Origin: Betaproteobacteria bacterium
Lineage (GTDB): Bacteria; Pseudomonadota; Gammaproteobacteria; Burkholderiales; Rhodocyclaceae
Reading direction: 5' to 3'
NCBI GenBank assembly: GCA_009781175.1
Contig: WQYQ01000016.1
Location: 1 to 64,000 of the forward strand
Length of the DNA: 64,000 nucleotides
Position 1 is the stretch's first letter; every line of letters starts with the position of its first letter. The position numbers and the translations under genes were made by a program. Below the pieces are notes generated by a model, which was not told the DNA's origin, did not search any database, and was given only the letters and a program-made list of their open reading frames with translations. Shown piece by piece: positions 10,429 through 19,620 of the stretch.

Positions 10429-10600
10429 TTCACTCGGAATTGGAACGCGGTCTCACACGGAAAAGATGGCCGCGACACAAAATCCGTTGCGAGAAGCCGC
10501 GCATCGCCCCAAACCGAAGCTTGGGGTGACGCGCCACGCACTTGTGCTCAACGAAGCGAGACAACGCGGCATGCCCCCGGCCGCGAAAACGATGAGCGCC
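10429..10600. other. Short intergenic region with hairpin
   Basis: Between two convergent genes there is a GCCCCAAACCGAAGCTTGGG hairpin (about 10507-10527). It resembles the terminal hairpin of the dispersed repeat seen at 29.6, 30.1, 43.0 and 53.9 kb. It may serve as a shared terminator. Confidence 0.4.
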
Positions 10601-10915
10601 TTAGCAGCAGCCGCAACCGCCACTTCCGGCGGATTCTCCGCATCCCGCTCCGCTCTGAAGACGGATTTTGAAGTCGATGACAATATTGCCGGGGTCGCGC
10701 TCCACATAGTTCACTTCAACCTGCGGTCCGTAACGATGTTGAATCTGTTGCAGCAAAGGCAAAGGATCGTGATCGTTCATGAAGCGCATGACATCGCCAT
10801 CGCCAAGCGATTCCAGCGCGCCGAATATGGCGGCATGGCGGAAACGCTTGGAAATAGCGCGCGCATCGAAGGGGAAAACGCCATTTTCGGCAACTGCATC
10901 CTGGCTACAAGACAT
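10601..10915 (-). CDS. DUF2249 protein with Cys-rich tail
   Basis: The 104-residue protein carries the DUF2249 signature MRFMNDHDPLPLLQQIQHRY in its middle. DUF2249 domains are small TusA/SirA-like folds often linked to metal or redox genes. The C-terminus ends in a Gly/Cys-rich tail with five cysteines (GCGESAG then GGCGCC), suggesting metal or cluster binding, which is inference. The ATG at 10915 has GGATGGAG upstream. An in-frame extension to 10996 lacks a ribosome site. It is monocistronic and convergent with the DUF2059 gene. Confidence 0.75.
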   Translation of the reverse strand: MSCSQDAVAENGVFPFDARAISKRFRHAAIFGALESLGDGDVMRFMNDHDPLPLLQQIQHRYGPQVEVNYVERDPGNIVIDFKIRLQSGAGCGESAGSGGCGCC

Positions 10916-11073
10916 GCTCAAAACTCCATCCAAAACGGGAAAGAAAGAACTTGCAAAACGAAGATGGATTAAACATAACTCTTTCTGAGAACGCAAACGT
11001 CCGTACCGTTATTTTTTCCAAAAAATGAGACGGTTTACGGATGGTCCACAAGCCGAACAGCAAGGAGGTACTC

Positions 11074-11811
11074 GTGCCGACACAGGCTCCTCGGAAACTC
11101 GATGCAAGGCGAGCGGCGTTTTTTCTCGATTTCGACGGCACCTTGGTCCCTTTCGATGCCCCGGACGTGAAAAAACCGCGCGTGGATGACGGATTGCGCT
11201 CACTACTGGCCGAATTGCACGAATGCACAGGTGGCGCGCTCGCGCTCATCAGCGGCCGCACGATCGAAACCATCGACGATCTCTTTGAACCGATGCGTCT
11301 GGCCGTGGCGGGCGAGCATGGCGCGGAATGGCGTTTGACGCCGGATGGCGAGCACAGCCACATCGAAATGCCAAGCGGTCTGAATGCTGCCCTGGCCGCA
11401 TGCGAAGCTTGGGTGAAGCAAAACCCCGGCACACGTTTCGAAAGAAAAAAACTCTCGATGGTGCTGCACTTTCATCGCCATCCCGAGCTGCGCGATTCGG
11501 CCGCGGCCGTCGCGCAAGCAGTTTGTCTCCCCGGCCGCGGCATCAAGATGCTGCACGCACGCGGTATGGTCGAAATCAAACCGAGCGCCGCAAGCAAGGG
11601 CCATGCGGTCGAACGGTTTATGCGCAACAGCCCTTATGCCGGGCGTAAGCCGGTTTTCCTGGGAGACGATGTAACCGACGAGGACGGTTTTTTCGCCGCC
11701 AATGCGCTCGGGGGTATTTCGGTCAAAATCGGGCCTGGGACCTCCCATGCGCACTATCGACTCCCGGATCACGATGCGGTACGCGAATGGCTCGAATCCT
11801 GTCTTGACTGA
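11074..11811 (+). CDS. otsB: Trehalose-6-phosphate phosphatase
   Basis: The 245-residue HAD-superfamily phosphatase removes phosphate from trehalose-6-phosphate, the last step of the OtsAB route to trehalose. Visible motifs are DFDGTLVPF (catalytic aspartates, about residues 19-21), SGRT, the cap sequence GEHGAEWR and GDDVTDEDGF near the end. The GTG at 11074 is chosen because AAGGAGG lies 6 bp before it. The synthase gene otsA is not in the window. A CBS-domain gene follows after 75 bp. Confidence 0.92.
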   Translation: MPTQAPRKLDARRAAFFLDFDGTLVPFDAPDVKKPRVDDGLRSLLAELHECTGGALALISGRTIETIDDLFEPMRLAVAGEHGAEWRLTPDGEHSHIEMPSGLNAALAACEAWVKQNPGTRFERKKLSMVLHFHRHPELRDSAAAVAQAVCLPGRGIKMLHARGMVEIKPSAASKGHAVERFMRNSPYAGRKPVFLGDDVTDEDGFFAANALGGISVKIGPGTSHAHYRLPDHDAVREWLESCLD

Positions 11812-11886
11812 AACAAGACAAACAGAAAAAAGCGAACTACTCTTTTAACTAAGGCAGGAATAAATTCATCAAAAGGAGACAACACC

Positions 11887-12318
11887 ATGCCAAACCGTCC
11901 AATCAAACATATCCTCAAAGATCGCGAGCTGATCGCCGCATTGCCCGATACGCTGGTATGTGAGGCCGCGCAGCAAATGCGTGCAGCGCACGTCGGTGCC
12001 TTGGCGGTGGTGGAAGAGGGCTCGCTCATTGGGATCTTTACCGAACGCGATGCGTTGAACCGCATCGTCGCCGAAGGGCTTTCCCCCGCGGGTCTCACGC
12101 TCAAGGAGGTCATGACTTCCAGGCCGACAGCTCTCGATGCAAACAGTCCGTTCGATCATGCGCTGCATTTGATGTTTGAGAACGACTGCCATCATGTTCC
12201 GGTTCTCGAGAACGGCCACCCGGTCGGGATCGTCTCGGCGCGTGAAGCCTTTGGGCTCGAAGTGCTGCAATTCGAACGCGAGTTGGAACAGCGCGAGGAC
12301 ATCAGCCAAATTCTGTGA
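11887..12318 (+). CDS. Two-CBS-domain protein
   Basis: The 143-residue protein consists of a tandem pair of CBS domains (about residues 8-65 and 75-132), with [12 protein letters not shown] and GIVSAREAF closing each repeat. Stand-alone CBS pairs bind adenosine nucleotides and act as regulators of unknown partners. AAAAGGAG lies upstream of the ATG at 11887. The stop overlaps the GTG start of the macro-domain gene by 4 bp, so the two are translationally coupled. Confidence 0.88.
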   Translation: MPNRPIKHILKDRELIAALPDTLVCEAAQQMRAAHVGALAVVEEGSLIGIFTERDALNRIVAEGLSPAGLTLKEVMTSRPTALDANSPFDHALHLMFENDCHHVPVLENGHPVGIVSAREAFGLEVLQFERELEQREDISQIL

Positions 12319-12833
12319 ACGCTGAGTCGGAACGTCTAAACGTTTGGAGGGGCGACATCACGACGCTAGCAGTCGATGCGATCGTGAATGCCGCTAACAA
12401 TAGCCTGCTTGGCGGAGGCGGTGTCGACGGCGCAATCCATCGCGCGGCAGGCCCTGCCCTGCTCGACTATTGCAGAACGCTCGGCGGCTGCCCAACCGGC
12501 GAAGCCCGCCTTACGCCGGGCTTTCGCCTTACCGCCCGCTACATCCTGCACACGGTGGGGCCGGTCTGGCGCACAGGCGAAAATGGCGAGGCGGCTTTGC
12601 TCGCCGCCTGTTACAAAAACTGCATCGCTCTGGCGCTTGCTCTCGATCTAAAGACGCTCGCTTTTCCTGCCATCAGCTGCGGGGTGTACGGCTATCCGCC
12701 CGATGTTGCGGCCAGGATTGCGGTGCGTGAGTGCAAAGCGGGTTTGGCTGCGCATTCGCGTATCGAGCGGATTACGCTTGTTGCGTTCGACGAGGAAATG
12801 GAAGCCGTTTTGCGCGCCGCGTTAAATAACTGA
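12315..12833 (+). CDS. Macro-domain protein, O-acetyl-ADP-ribose deacetylase type
   Basis: The 172-residue single macro domain binds ADP-ribose derivatives. It shows the family motifs [21 protein letters not shown] (NAAN and GGGGVDGAI) near residues 20-40, GEARLTPGF, and the second loop ISCGVYGYP. Bacterial members of this YmdB/MacroD-like group hydrolyse O-acetyl-ADP-ribose or remove ADP-ribose from proteins. The GTG start overlaps the CBS-domain gene by 4 bp. The following gene is convergent, with a 5-bp gap between the two stops. Confidence 0.92.
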   Translation: MNAESERLNVWRGDITTLAVDAIVNAANNSLLGGGGVDGAIHRAAGPALLDYCRTLGGCPTGEARLTPGFRLTARYILHTVGPVWRTGENGEAALLAACYKNCIALALALDLKTLAFPAISCGVYGYPPDVAARIAVRECKAGLAAHSRIERITLVAFDEEMEAVLRAALNN

Positions 12834-12838
12834 CTTCG

Positions 12839-13969
12839 CTATCCGTCTCTGAGGTGCCCCAATATCGGATGCAGCATTGCCGCGCCCATACGCTTGCTGC
12901 GCTTGCCGTTCCAGCCCGTATGCGAATCGGGCGCATCGGCGTTGTCCTTGAAAGGCATTTCCAAGGTCATCGAAACACAGCCGAAACGGTCGGCAACCCA
13001 CTTCGAGGCGAGTTGGAGCAATTCATTTTTGAAGCGGTCATCGGTGTAGCCGTGGCGCCGCTGGAAATCGGGCGAGACGACGGCAAGGGTATTGAGAAAA
13101 CGCCCTTGCCGCATCGTGTTCAACTCCCCGTATCCAGGCACCATCTGCGAGCCGTCGATGAAAACATACGGCAGCGCCTCATCTCCGTGAATATCGAGGA
13201 AAAGATCCACGCCTGTGGCTTCCATCGCATTCCGCACGCACAGCACTTCCGGACTGCGTTGGAGCGAAGGCGCATGCCATTCCCGATTCAGGTTTACGCC
13301 GACGGCATTGGAGCGCAGATTGCCAAGCACGGAACCATCTGGATTGATATTCGGAACAATGGTGATGCATGCAAGCCTGCGGACTTCGCGCGCAACTGGC
13401 TCAGCCGCGTCGAGCAAGCGCTCGATCAAGCCTTCCGCGAACCATTCCGCCATCGCTTCGCCCGGATGCTGGCGGCACACGATCCAGACATTGCGCCGGC
13501 CCTTGCTGCGTTCGCCAAATTGAAGCGCATCAATCGGCCTGCCCTGCACGCTTGAGCCTAGATTGCGCAAGCTCACACCGGGCCGGATCCCGGCACGCCC
13601 GATCAGGGCCTGATGCCGCTCGTAGGAATAAGGCTCGAAATAGGCAATCCAAACCGTATCGTGCTTGGCATTGAAGGAAAAAGTCAGCGTTCGGCCGTCA
13701 TATCTGCAATTTGGAATGCGGAACCAATGTTCGCGGTCGTAACTCATGCAGGCCTGATAACCAGGCCAACCATCGGGATAGCTGCTTTCGCTCGCATTTT
13801 CGATACGAAAAACAGGCGCAAGCCCACGCATGCCGGACACGCGGAAATAGAACCACTGGCGAAAATCGCCCACATTATCGTCACGCAAGCGCAGACGGAT
13901 ATTCGCCGGATCGCTGGGGTCGATGATGATAATTGCGCCGCCATCGAAATTGCTGCTGATCTGGAGCAT
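12839..13969 (-). CDS. M14 carboxypeptidase, cytosolic type
   Basis: The 376-residue protein has the two-part layout of bacterial cytosolic carboxypeptidase-like enzymes: an N-terminal beta-rich domain (to about residue 120) and a zinc carboxypeptidase domain. The zinc ligands are visible as HPGE (His168, Glu171) and DIHGD, with substrate-binding residues in GVNLNREW and the catalytic Glu in TLEMPFKD. The ATG at 13969 follows GAGGGAA. It lies 18 bp downstream of yaaA on the same strand, so they are probably co-transcribed. The physiological substrate is unknown. Confidence 0.88.
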   Translation of the reverse strand: MLQISSNFDGGAIIIIDPSDPANIRLRLRDDNVGDFRQWFYFRVSGMRGLAPVFRIENASESSYPDGWPGYQACMSYDREHWFRIPNCRYDGRTLTFSFNAKHDTVWIAYFEPYSYERHQALIGRAGIRPGVSLRNLGSSVQGRPIDALQFGERSKGRRNVWIVCRQHPGEAMAEWFAEGLIERLLDAAEPVAREVRRLACITIVPNINPDGSVLGNLRSNAVGVNLNREWHAPSLQRSPEVLCVRNAMEATGVDLFLDIHGDEALPYVFIDGSQMVPGYGELNTMRQGRFLNTLAVVSPDFQRRHGYTDDRFKNELLQLASKWVADRFGCVSMTLEMPFKDNADAPDSHTGWNGKRSKRMGAAMLHPILGHLRDG

Positions 13970-13986
13970 CAAATTCCCTCGGAGAT

Positions 13987-14775
13987 TCAATCCGCCTGAC
14001 GGCGAAAAATCCAGTTGTTATTCTCCGATGCCGCGGGATCAAAGACATAGCCCAAACCATCGAAGTCTTTGAAATTTTCGACATCCTCGACCTGTTGCTC
14101 GATGGCATAACGCGCCATCGCCCCACGCGCGCGTTTCGCATTGAAACTGATGATCTTGTATCGCCCATCCCGCCAATCCTGGAATTGCATCGTCACAATG
14201 CGCGCCCGCAGCGTATCGGTATGTACGGCACGGAAGTATTCTTCGGAAGCGAGATTCACGACGACCTGCGTATCGGGATTTCCTTTTTGCTCAGCCAGCC
14301 TGCGATTGATGGCCTTGGCAAGCGTGTCGCCCCAATAGGCGTAGAGATTTTTGTTGCCCGCCACGGCAAGCCGAGTCCCCATTTCAAGCCGATAGGGCCG
14401 AATCAAATCGAGCGGCCGCAACAAACCATAAAGACCGGACAGGATGCCCAGATGCGTCTGCGCATAGCCTTCCAATTGCCCAGGGTCGAGCGATTTCGCA
14501 TCCAGCCCATCGTAAACATCGCCATCGAAAGCCAATACCGCCTGCTTTGCCTCGGGAGCCGTATGCGCCGGACGCCATTCGGCATAACGCACGAAATTGA
14601 GCGCGGCGAGCTTGTCGGAAAGATCCATCAAGGCAGAGATTTCCTGCGGCGAATAAGCCTGCAAGACCTTGATCAGGGTTTCCGCGCGCTTGACGAACTC
14701 GGGCTGCGTCGCCATCGCAAGATGAGGCGGCGTTGTAAAATTCAAACTCTTTGCGGGAGAAAGCAGAATCAGCAT
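13987..14775 (-). CDS. yaaA: Peroxide stress protein YaaA (DUF328)
   Basis: The 262-residue protein begins MLILLSPAKSLNF and contains GLYGLLRPLD and RLEMGT, the conserved blocks of the YaaA family. YaaA limits free intracellular iron during hydrogen peroxide stress in E. coli and binds DNA. Full length. It is the first gene of a probable two-gene unit with the M14 carboxypeptidase. Iron control would suit an organism handling Fe(II), but that link is inference. Confidence 0.93.
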   Translation of the reverse strand: MLILLSPAKSLNFTTPPHLAMATQPEFVKRAETLIKVLQAYSPQEISALMDLSDKLAALNFVRYAEWRPAHTAPEAKQAVLAFDGDVYDGLDAKSLDPGQLEGYAQTHLGILSGLYGLLRPLDLIRPYRLEMGTRLAVAGNKNLYAYWGDTLAKAINRRLAEQKGNPDTQVVVNLASEEYFRAVHTDTLRARIVTMQFQDWRDGRYKIISFNAKRARGAMARYAIEQQVEDVENFKDFDGLGYVFDPAASENNNWIFRRQAD

Positions 14776-14951
14776 AACGGGCCATTACATGGAACAGCCC
14801 GCATGATAAGAAGGAAAGGTTTCCCAACCCTGACCAATTTGACACAGAACGCTAAGTCTTCTCATAAGATGAGGCATGATTTTGACTCCAGATGCGACAA
14901 ACGCCCTACGGAAATTCCTGGTTTCGCGGGAAATTGATCGGGGTCGGCTCG

Positions 14952-15042
14952 GAACCTGTTCAGAGTCTGTCGCGAGAGTCCGCGACGCCACGAATTTAAG
15001 GCGCCAGTGGCGCTCATAAGGCTTATCCTATGAATAGGTTCT
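14952..15042. repeat. MITE-like element, copy B
   Basis: The element runs from GAACCTGTTCAGAGTCTGTC to the inverted end TCCTATGAATAGGTTCTC (15025-15042). It belongs to the same family as the copies at 6.68, 23.55 and 44.41 kb. It occupies most of the 343-bp interval between yaaA and bioA. The rest of that interval (14776-14951 and 15043-15118) holds no gene I can see. It must include the promoters of the two divergent genes. Confidence 0.6.
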
Positions 15043-15133
15043 CAGGCTCGCCGAACAGGTTGCATAAGTCCTAAGCGTCGTTTCGCAGTGATGGATAGCC
15101 CTTTACCTATAAAAATTTGTGTCCACTCATCCC

Positions 15134-16447
15134 ATGTCGAACCATTCCCTGCTTGCCCGCTCGCTTGCAAACGTTTGGCACCCCTGCACTCAGATGAAAC
15201 AGCATGAGCGCTTGCCGCTCGTGCCGATCGCCCGTGGCCAAGGCTTATGGCTGTACGATTTTGAAGGCCGACGCTATTTCGATGCGATCAGTTCGTGGTG
15301 GGTGAATCTCTTTGGCCACGCCAATCCGCGTATCGGTAATGCCATCCGTGCCCAACTGGATCGGCTCGAACACGTCATGCTGGCCGGTTTTACGCATCGT
15401 CCGGTCATCGAGCTTTCCGAGCGCCTGTCCGCAATGACCGGCGGCGCGCTGGGGCATGCGTTCTATGCCTCCGATGGCGCCAGCGCAACCGAAATCGCGC
15501 TCAAAATGAGCGCGCATTACTGGCGCAACTCGGGCCATCCCGAAAAATCCCGTTTTCTCTGCATTGAGGGCAGCTACCACGGCGAGACGGCCGGCGCGCT
15601 TTCGGTGACCGATATCGCCTTGTTCCGTGAAGCCTACGCACCGCTGATCAAGTTTTCCACGACCGTTCCCACACCCGATGCCCGTCGCGGCCCAACGCCG
15701 CAGGAAGCCGCCGCGCGTGCCGCCGATGCGTTGCATGCGATCGTCGCCGAAGAAGCCGCGCAGATCGCGGCGATCATCATTGAGCCGCTCGTGCAATGCG
15801 CCAACGGCATGGTCATGTACGACGCCGAATACCTACGGCGCGTGCGTACAATTTGCGACCGCTACAAAATCCATATGATTGCGGACGAAATCGCGGTCGG
15901 CTGTGGCCGTTCGGGACATTTCTTCGCCTGCGAACATGCCGACGTACTGCCCGACTTCCTATGCTTGTCGAAAGGAATTTCAGGCGGCTATTTACCGCTA
16001 TCTCTCGTATTGAGCAGCGACGAAATTTTCGAAGCTTTCTACGACGACGACACCACACGCGGCTTCCTGCACTCGCATTCCTACACGGGCAATCCGCTCG
16101 CGTGCACGGCCGCGCTCGCCACGCTCGACATCTTCGAGCGCGACAATGTGCTTGAACGCAACCGCGAACGCGCCACGCAACTCTCCGAGATCGCCGAGCC
16201 GCTGCGCCGGCATCCACGCATCGAACATTTCCGCCAGACCGGCATGATCTGGGCCTTCGATGTGAAAACCGAAGATCCCGACTTCGCACGCAAACTTTTC
16301 TCCAGCGGGCTTGAGCACGAGCTTCTGCTGCGTCCGATCGGGCGCACGGTGTATTGGATGCCACCTTATCTCTTTGATGGCGACGACGCGGCGTTCCTTG
16401 TTCAACGCACCGGCGACGCGCTTGAGGCCGTATTCGCCGCGGAATAA
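15134..16447 (+). CDS. bioA: Adenosylmethionine-8-amino-7-oxononanoate transaminase
   Basis: BioA converts 7-keto-8-aminopelargonate to 7,8-diaminopelargonate using S-adenosylmethionine as amino donor, the antepenultimate step of biotin synthesis. The 437-residue class III aminotransferase shows VWHPCTQMKQHE near the start, SSWWVNLFGH, the PLP lysine in CLSKGISGGYLPL and the closing HSHSYTGNPLAC. A GTG at 15119 would add five residues. Neither start has a good ribosome site. A 37-bp gap separates its stop from the convergent flavoprotein gene. A bioD-like fragment lies 5.7 kb downstream on the same strand. Confidence 0.95.
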   Translation: MSNHSLLARSLANVWHPCTQMKQHERLPLVPIARGQGLWLYDFEGRRYFDAISSWWVNLFGHANPRIGNAIRAQLDRLEHVMLAGFTHRPVIELSERLSAMTGGALGHAFYASDGASATEIALKMSAHYWRNSGHPEKSRFLCIEGSYHGETAGALSVTDIALFREAYAPLIKFSTTVPTPDARRGPTPQEAAARAADALHAIVAEEAAQIAAIIIEPLVQCANGMVMYDAEYLRRVRTICDRYKIHMIADEIAVGCGRSGHFFACEHADVLPDFLCLSKGISGGYLPLSLVLSSDEIFEAFYDDDTTRGFLHSHSYTGNPLACTAALATLDIFERDNVLERNRERATQLSEIAEPLRRHPRIEHFRQTGMIWAFDVKTEDPDFARKLFSSGLEHELLLRPIGRTVYWMPPYLFDGDDAAFLVQRTGDALEAVFAAE

Positions 16448-16484
16448 CTTCGGAGATTTACGACGATTCGAGAGGGGCAGGAAG

Positions 16485-17600
16485 TCAGCTTACGGCTTTG
16501 CCGTCCCGCTTGGCGATTTCCCGGCGCAGGTGTTTCAACGACGGTGTCACGATCGCGATGAAATAGGCTTCGCGCAGGCGCCGCTGGGCCGTGGCGGTAC
16601 GTAGATAGCCGCGGGCTCCCTGGTGCAGCATGGCCGCATTGGCCGCGCGCAGCGCCAACTCGCCGCCGGCCAGACGAATGCGCAGGATTTCGCCGTGCAG
16701 TGGCGGAAGTTCAGCGGCGGACGGGTTGGTGTCGAGCCGAGCGGCCAGGCGGAAAACCTCCTGTTCGGCGCCGGCCAAGGTCGCGCGCAGTTCGTCGGCT
16801 TGGTCGGTTTCGTAGGCATTGATGTGGACGTGGGTTCTGCCGACGCTTTCCACCAGGCGTACGCAGTCGCGAATCAGGCCGATGCCCATGCCCAGTTGGG
16901 CGAGGAACATGCCGGGCTGAATGCGGGCCAGATAGGCGGCCGAATGTTCGGGTGGGGCGAGCACTTCGCTGTCGGGGATGAATACCTGGCGGAACTGGCA
17001 GGCCAGGGTGCGAGTGCCTTCGAGGGCAGTGAAATGCGCCGCGTCGACCAACTTGAAGCCTTCCTGGTTGCAGCGGGTGATGAAGAATACTAGGCGTCCG
17101 TCGTCTTCGACCGGGCAGCCGGTGACGAAAATATGCTCGGTGCCGAGGTTCGAAACCCAGGGTAGCGTGCCGTTGATTGCGTAGCCGCCTTCGACGCGGC
17201 GAGCGGTAAGCAAGTGGCGTTCGATTGCGCAATCCGATTTGCAGGTGTTGGACAAGCCGGTGCCGCCAAGTTGCGAGCCGTTGGCGAGGCGGGGCAGCCA
17301 AGCCCGTTTGGCGGTGTCGTTGTCGGAAAGCTGGATGTAACGGGCGCATGCCGTCTGGCACCAGTGAATAAAGGCGGTCGAGAGGCAGGTTTCCCCGATC
17401 TGGGCCATGGTTGCGATGGTTTCGCCGAGGCCCTTGCCACTGCCGCCGAATTCCGGCGCAATGACGTCGGCAAAACCACCCTGTGCCCCGATGGCGCGCA
17501 GGAAGAGTTCGGGGTAATGGGCTTCGAGGTCGATGGCGGCAACACGCGGCGCCAACTCGTGGGCAATCAGGGATTTCAGATCCGTGGTGGTGGCGGACAT
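16485..17600 (-). CDS. Acyl-CoA dehydrogenase-like flavoprotein
   Basis: The 371-residue protein has acyl-CoA dehydrogenase architecture: an N-terminal helical domain (ELFLRAIGAQGGFADVIAPEFGGSG, split here as residues ~30-55), a beta domain with GTGLSN and TLPWVSNLG, and a C-terminal helical bundle with HQGARGYL. The last block resembles the SfnB/DszC branch, which are flavin-dependent monooxygenases rather than true dehydrogenases. It is the last gene of a six-gene reverse-strand unit, 31 bp after the permease. The ATG at 17600 begins the recognisable homology. The substrate is presumably what the ABC importer brings in. Confidence 0.78.
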   Translation of the reverse strand: MSATTTDLKSLIAHELAPRVAAIDLEAHYPELFLRAIGAQGGFADVIAPEFGGSGKGLGETIATMAQIGETCLSTAFIHWCQTACARYIQLSDNDTAKRAWLPRLANGSQLGGTGLSNTCKSDCAIERHLLTARRVEGGYAINGTLPWVSNLGTEHIFVTGCPVEDDGRLVFFITRCNQEGFKLVDAAHFTALEGTRTLACQFRQVFIPDSEVLAPPEHSAAYLARIQPGMFLAQLGMGIGLIRDCVRLVESVGRTHVHINAYETDQADELRATLAGAEQEVFRLAARLDTNPSAAELPPLHGEILRIRLAGGELALRAANAAMLHQGARGYLRTATAQRRLREAYFIAIVTPSLKHLRREIAKRDGKAVS

Positions 17601-17631
17601 GGTGAGGACATGGTGATTTACTCCGGAAAGA

Positions 17632-18396
17632 TCAGTCGCCGCTCCAGCGGCGGTGGACAAGACGGGCAAGAGTGTCAAGCAGGAAGCCGAGCAGGCCGAT
17701 GAACAGGATTGCGGCCATCAACTCGCCGTAGGCCATGCGGTCGCGGGTGTCGAGGATGAAGTAGCCCAGCCCGGCATTGACGCCAAGCATTTCGGCGGGC
17801 ACCAGCACCACCCAGATCAGGCCGATGGCCAGCCGGATGCCGGTGAGCAGATGCGTGGCGATGGCCGGCGCGGTGACGTGCCAGAGACGTTCGCGGCGGT
17901 TGGCGCCGAGGCTGTCGGCAAGCGTCAGCCAGAGCGGGTCGATGGCCTGGATGCCGGCCGCGACGTTGAGCATGAGGGGCCAGACGGCGGCGAAGGCAAG
18001 CAGAAAAACGACCGGCGCTTCGCCGATGCCGAGCGCCATGACGGCGATCGGCATCCACGCCAGCGGCGAGATCATGCGCAGGAACTGAAAGGCGATCGAA
18101 CTCAGGCGGTTGAAAGCCGGCCAACTACCGACCAACAGGCCGAGCGGAATGCCGACGGCCAGCGCGATGGCGAGTCCGAAGACGACGCGCAGCAAGCTGG
18201 CTTGGGCGTGTTGCCAGATTTCCGGCCCGGCGGCCAAGTTGAGCACGGCGCGGGCTGCCACCTCTGGCGCGAAGCGCGCGGCCATCGGCGAATCGCGCCC
18301 CAGGTCGTGCACGGCCAGCCACCACAGGGCGACGATCAGCGTAAGGCCGAGCGTCGGCCAGAGGATGCGATCGAAGAGACGGCGCAACGGCTCCAT
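17632..18396 (-). CDS. ABC transporter permease (SsuC/TauC/NrtB type)
   Basis: The 254-residue inner-membrane protein has six predicted helices and the BPD_transp_1 coupling segment (SLGANRRERLWHVTAPA, about residues 165-182) that docks to the ATPase. It belongs to the nitrate/sulfonate/bicarbonate importer class. Its ATG at 18396 sits 1 bp after the stop of the binding-protein gene, indicating tight co-expression. The transported compound cannot be read from sequence. Confidence 0.88.
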   Translation of the reverse strand: MEPLRRLFDRILWPTLGLTLIVALWWLAVHDLGRDSPMAARFAPEVAARAVLNLAAGPEIWQHAQASLLRVVFGLAIALAVGIPLGLLVGSWPAFNRLSSIAFQFLRMISPLAWMPIAVMALGIGEAPVVFLLAFAAVWPLMLNVAAGIQAIDPLWLTLADSLGANRRERLWHVTAPAIATHLLTGIRLAIGLIWVVLVPAEMLGVNAGLGYFILDTRDRMAYGELMAAILFIGLLGFLLDTLARLVHRRWSGD

Positions 18397-18397
18397 G

Positions 18398-19600
18398 CTA
18401 GGCGGCAATGGTTTCGGAGCGGGTGAATGTCTCGGGCAGGCCGAAGGCTTTCAGCCCGCCGAGCGCGGCGATGGATTGCTTGACGAAACGCTCGTCAACC
18501 AGGTCGCGCGCAGCGAAAACCGGGTCGAGACTGGCAAGGAATCGGTTGTCGCCTTCGACCTGCGTGGCCTTCAAGAGCTTGACCAGTTGCTCGGTGTACG
18601 ACGGGAAGGGATAGGGCTGGTACCCAATGCGTTCGTCCTGCCATTGCGGGTGGCGGATGACGCCTTCCTGGACGTACTGCTGCTGGCGCGCGGCGTTGGG
18701 CACCAGCACGCGCTCGAGCACGCCGGGCGCAAAAGGCGTGTATTTACCTGGCGCGTCCTTGGAGAGCAACTGCGCGCCTTCCTTGCGGTTGTCGCACAGC
18801 CAATGCTGGGCATTGACCACGGCATTGACCACTTTCTGCGACCACTCCGGGCGATCCTTCAGGTCGCGCTCGTGCATGGTAACGACGCAGCAGGCATGGG
18901 AGCGCCAGACGTCGCCGGTAAAGCGCAGCACGCGGCCGATGCCGTTGGTTTCGGCGGCGGCGTTGAAAGGCTCGGCGACGCTGAAGCCCGCAATGGCACC
19001 GTTGACCAGTGCCGGGCCCATGTCCGGCGGCGCCATGACGGACACCGCAACCTCGTTCGGCTTGAGGCTGCCGGACGGCTTGGTGACGACGGTGAGGCCG
19101 TTCTCGCGCAGCAGATGCTGGAGCACGACGTTGTGGATCGAGTACCAGAAAGGCACGACGACCTTTTTGCCGCCAAGATCCTTGACGTCGCGGATGTCCG
19201 GCGCGACGGTCAGCGCCGAGCCGGATGTGTGATTCCAGGCCACGACCTTGGCCGGGAAATGGCTGCCGTAGCGCGCCCAGACGGTCATCGGCGCGAGCAG
19301 GTGCACGAGGTTGACTTGGCCGGCCATGAAGGCTTCGACAATCTGCGCCCAGGAGCGGAACAGTTTCGGCGCCTCGACCTCCAGCCCCTGCGCCTCGAAC
19401 AGTTTGCACGCGTGGGCGATAAGCAGCGGCGAGGCGTCGGTCAACGGCAGGTAGCCGATGCGCACCGGGTCGTTTGGGTTGGCGGCGGACGCCAACGCGG
19501 GCATCGCGGCGGCGCCGGTGAGCAGTGCGGATAGGCGCAGGAAATCGCGGCGCGAGCGCAACGGATCGTCGTTCAGGCGGGAAAGCCATTTGTCGGTCAT
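18398..19600 (-). CDS. Tat-exported ABC substrate-binding protein (NrtA/CmpA/SsuA-like)
   Basis: The 400-residue protein carries a twin-arginine signal (RSRRDFLRLSALLTG, residues ~16-31, cleavage near ALASA) and a type-II periplasmic binding fold, with IGYLPLTDASPLLIAH at the start of the mature domain and LVHLLAPMTVWARYG. That pattern is closest to the NrtA/CmpA group. The ATG at 19600 was chosen over an upstream in-frame start at 19741, which would overlap the ATPase gene. It is the third member of the ABC cassette. Confidence 0.87.
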   Translation of the reverse strand: MTDKWLSRLNDDPLRSRRDFLRLSALLTGAAAMPALASAANPNDPVRIGYLPLTDASPLLIAHACKLFEAQGLEVEAPKLFRSWAQIVEAFMAGQVNLVHLLAPMTVWARYGSHFPAKVVAWNHTSGSALTVAPDIRDVKDLGGKKVVVPFWYSIHNVVLQHLLRENGLTVVTKPSGSLKPNEVAVSVMAPPDMGPALVNGAIAGFSVAEPFNAAAETNGIGRVLRFTGDVWRSHACCVVTMHERDLKDRPEWSQKVVNAVVNAQHWLCDNRKEGAQLLSKDAPGKYTPFAPGVLERVLVPNAARQQQYVQEGVIRHPQWQDERIGYQPYPFPSYTEQLVKLLKATQVEGDNRFLASLDPVFAARDLVDERFVKQSIAALGGLKAFGLPETFTRSETIAA

Positions 19601-19620
19601 GGGGAGTCCTTGCAAAGCTC

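Noticed and set aside
18110..19534. A 474-codon forward frame opposite the ABC binding-protein and permease genes
   Set aside because: It covers parts of two genes with clear motifs on the other strand, and its translation has the composition of a GC-rich antisense frame.
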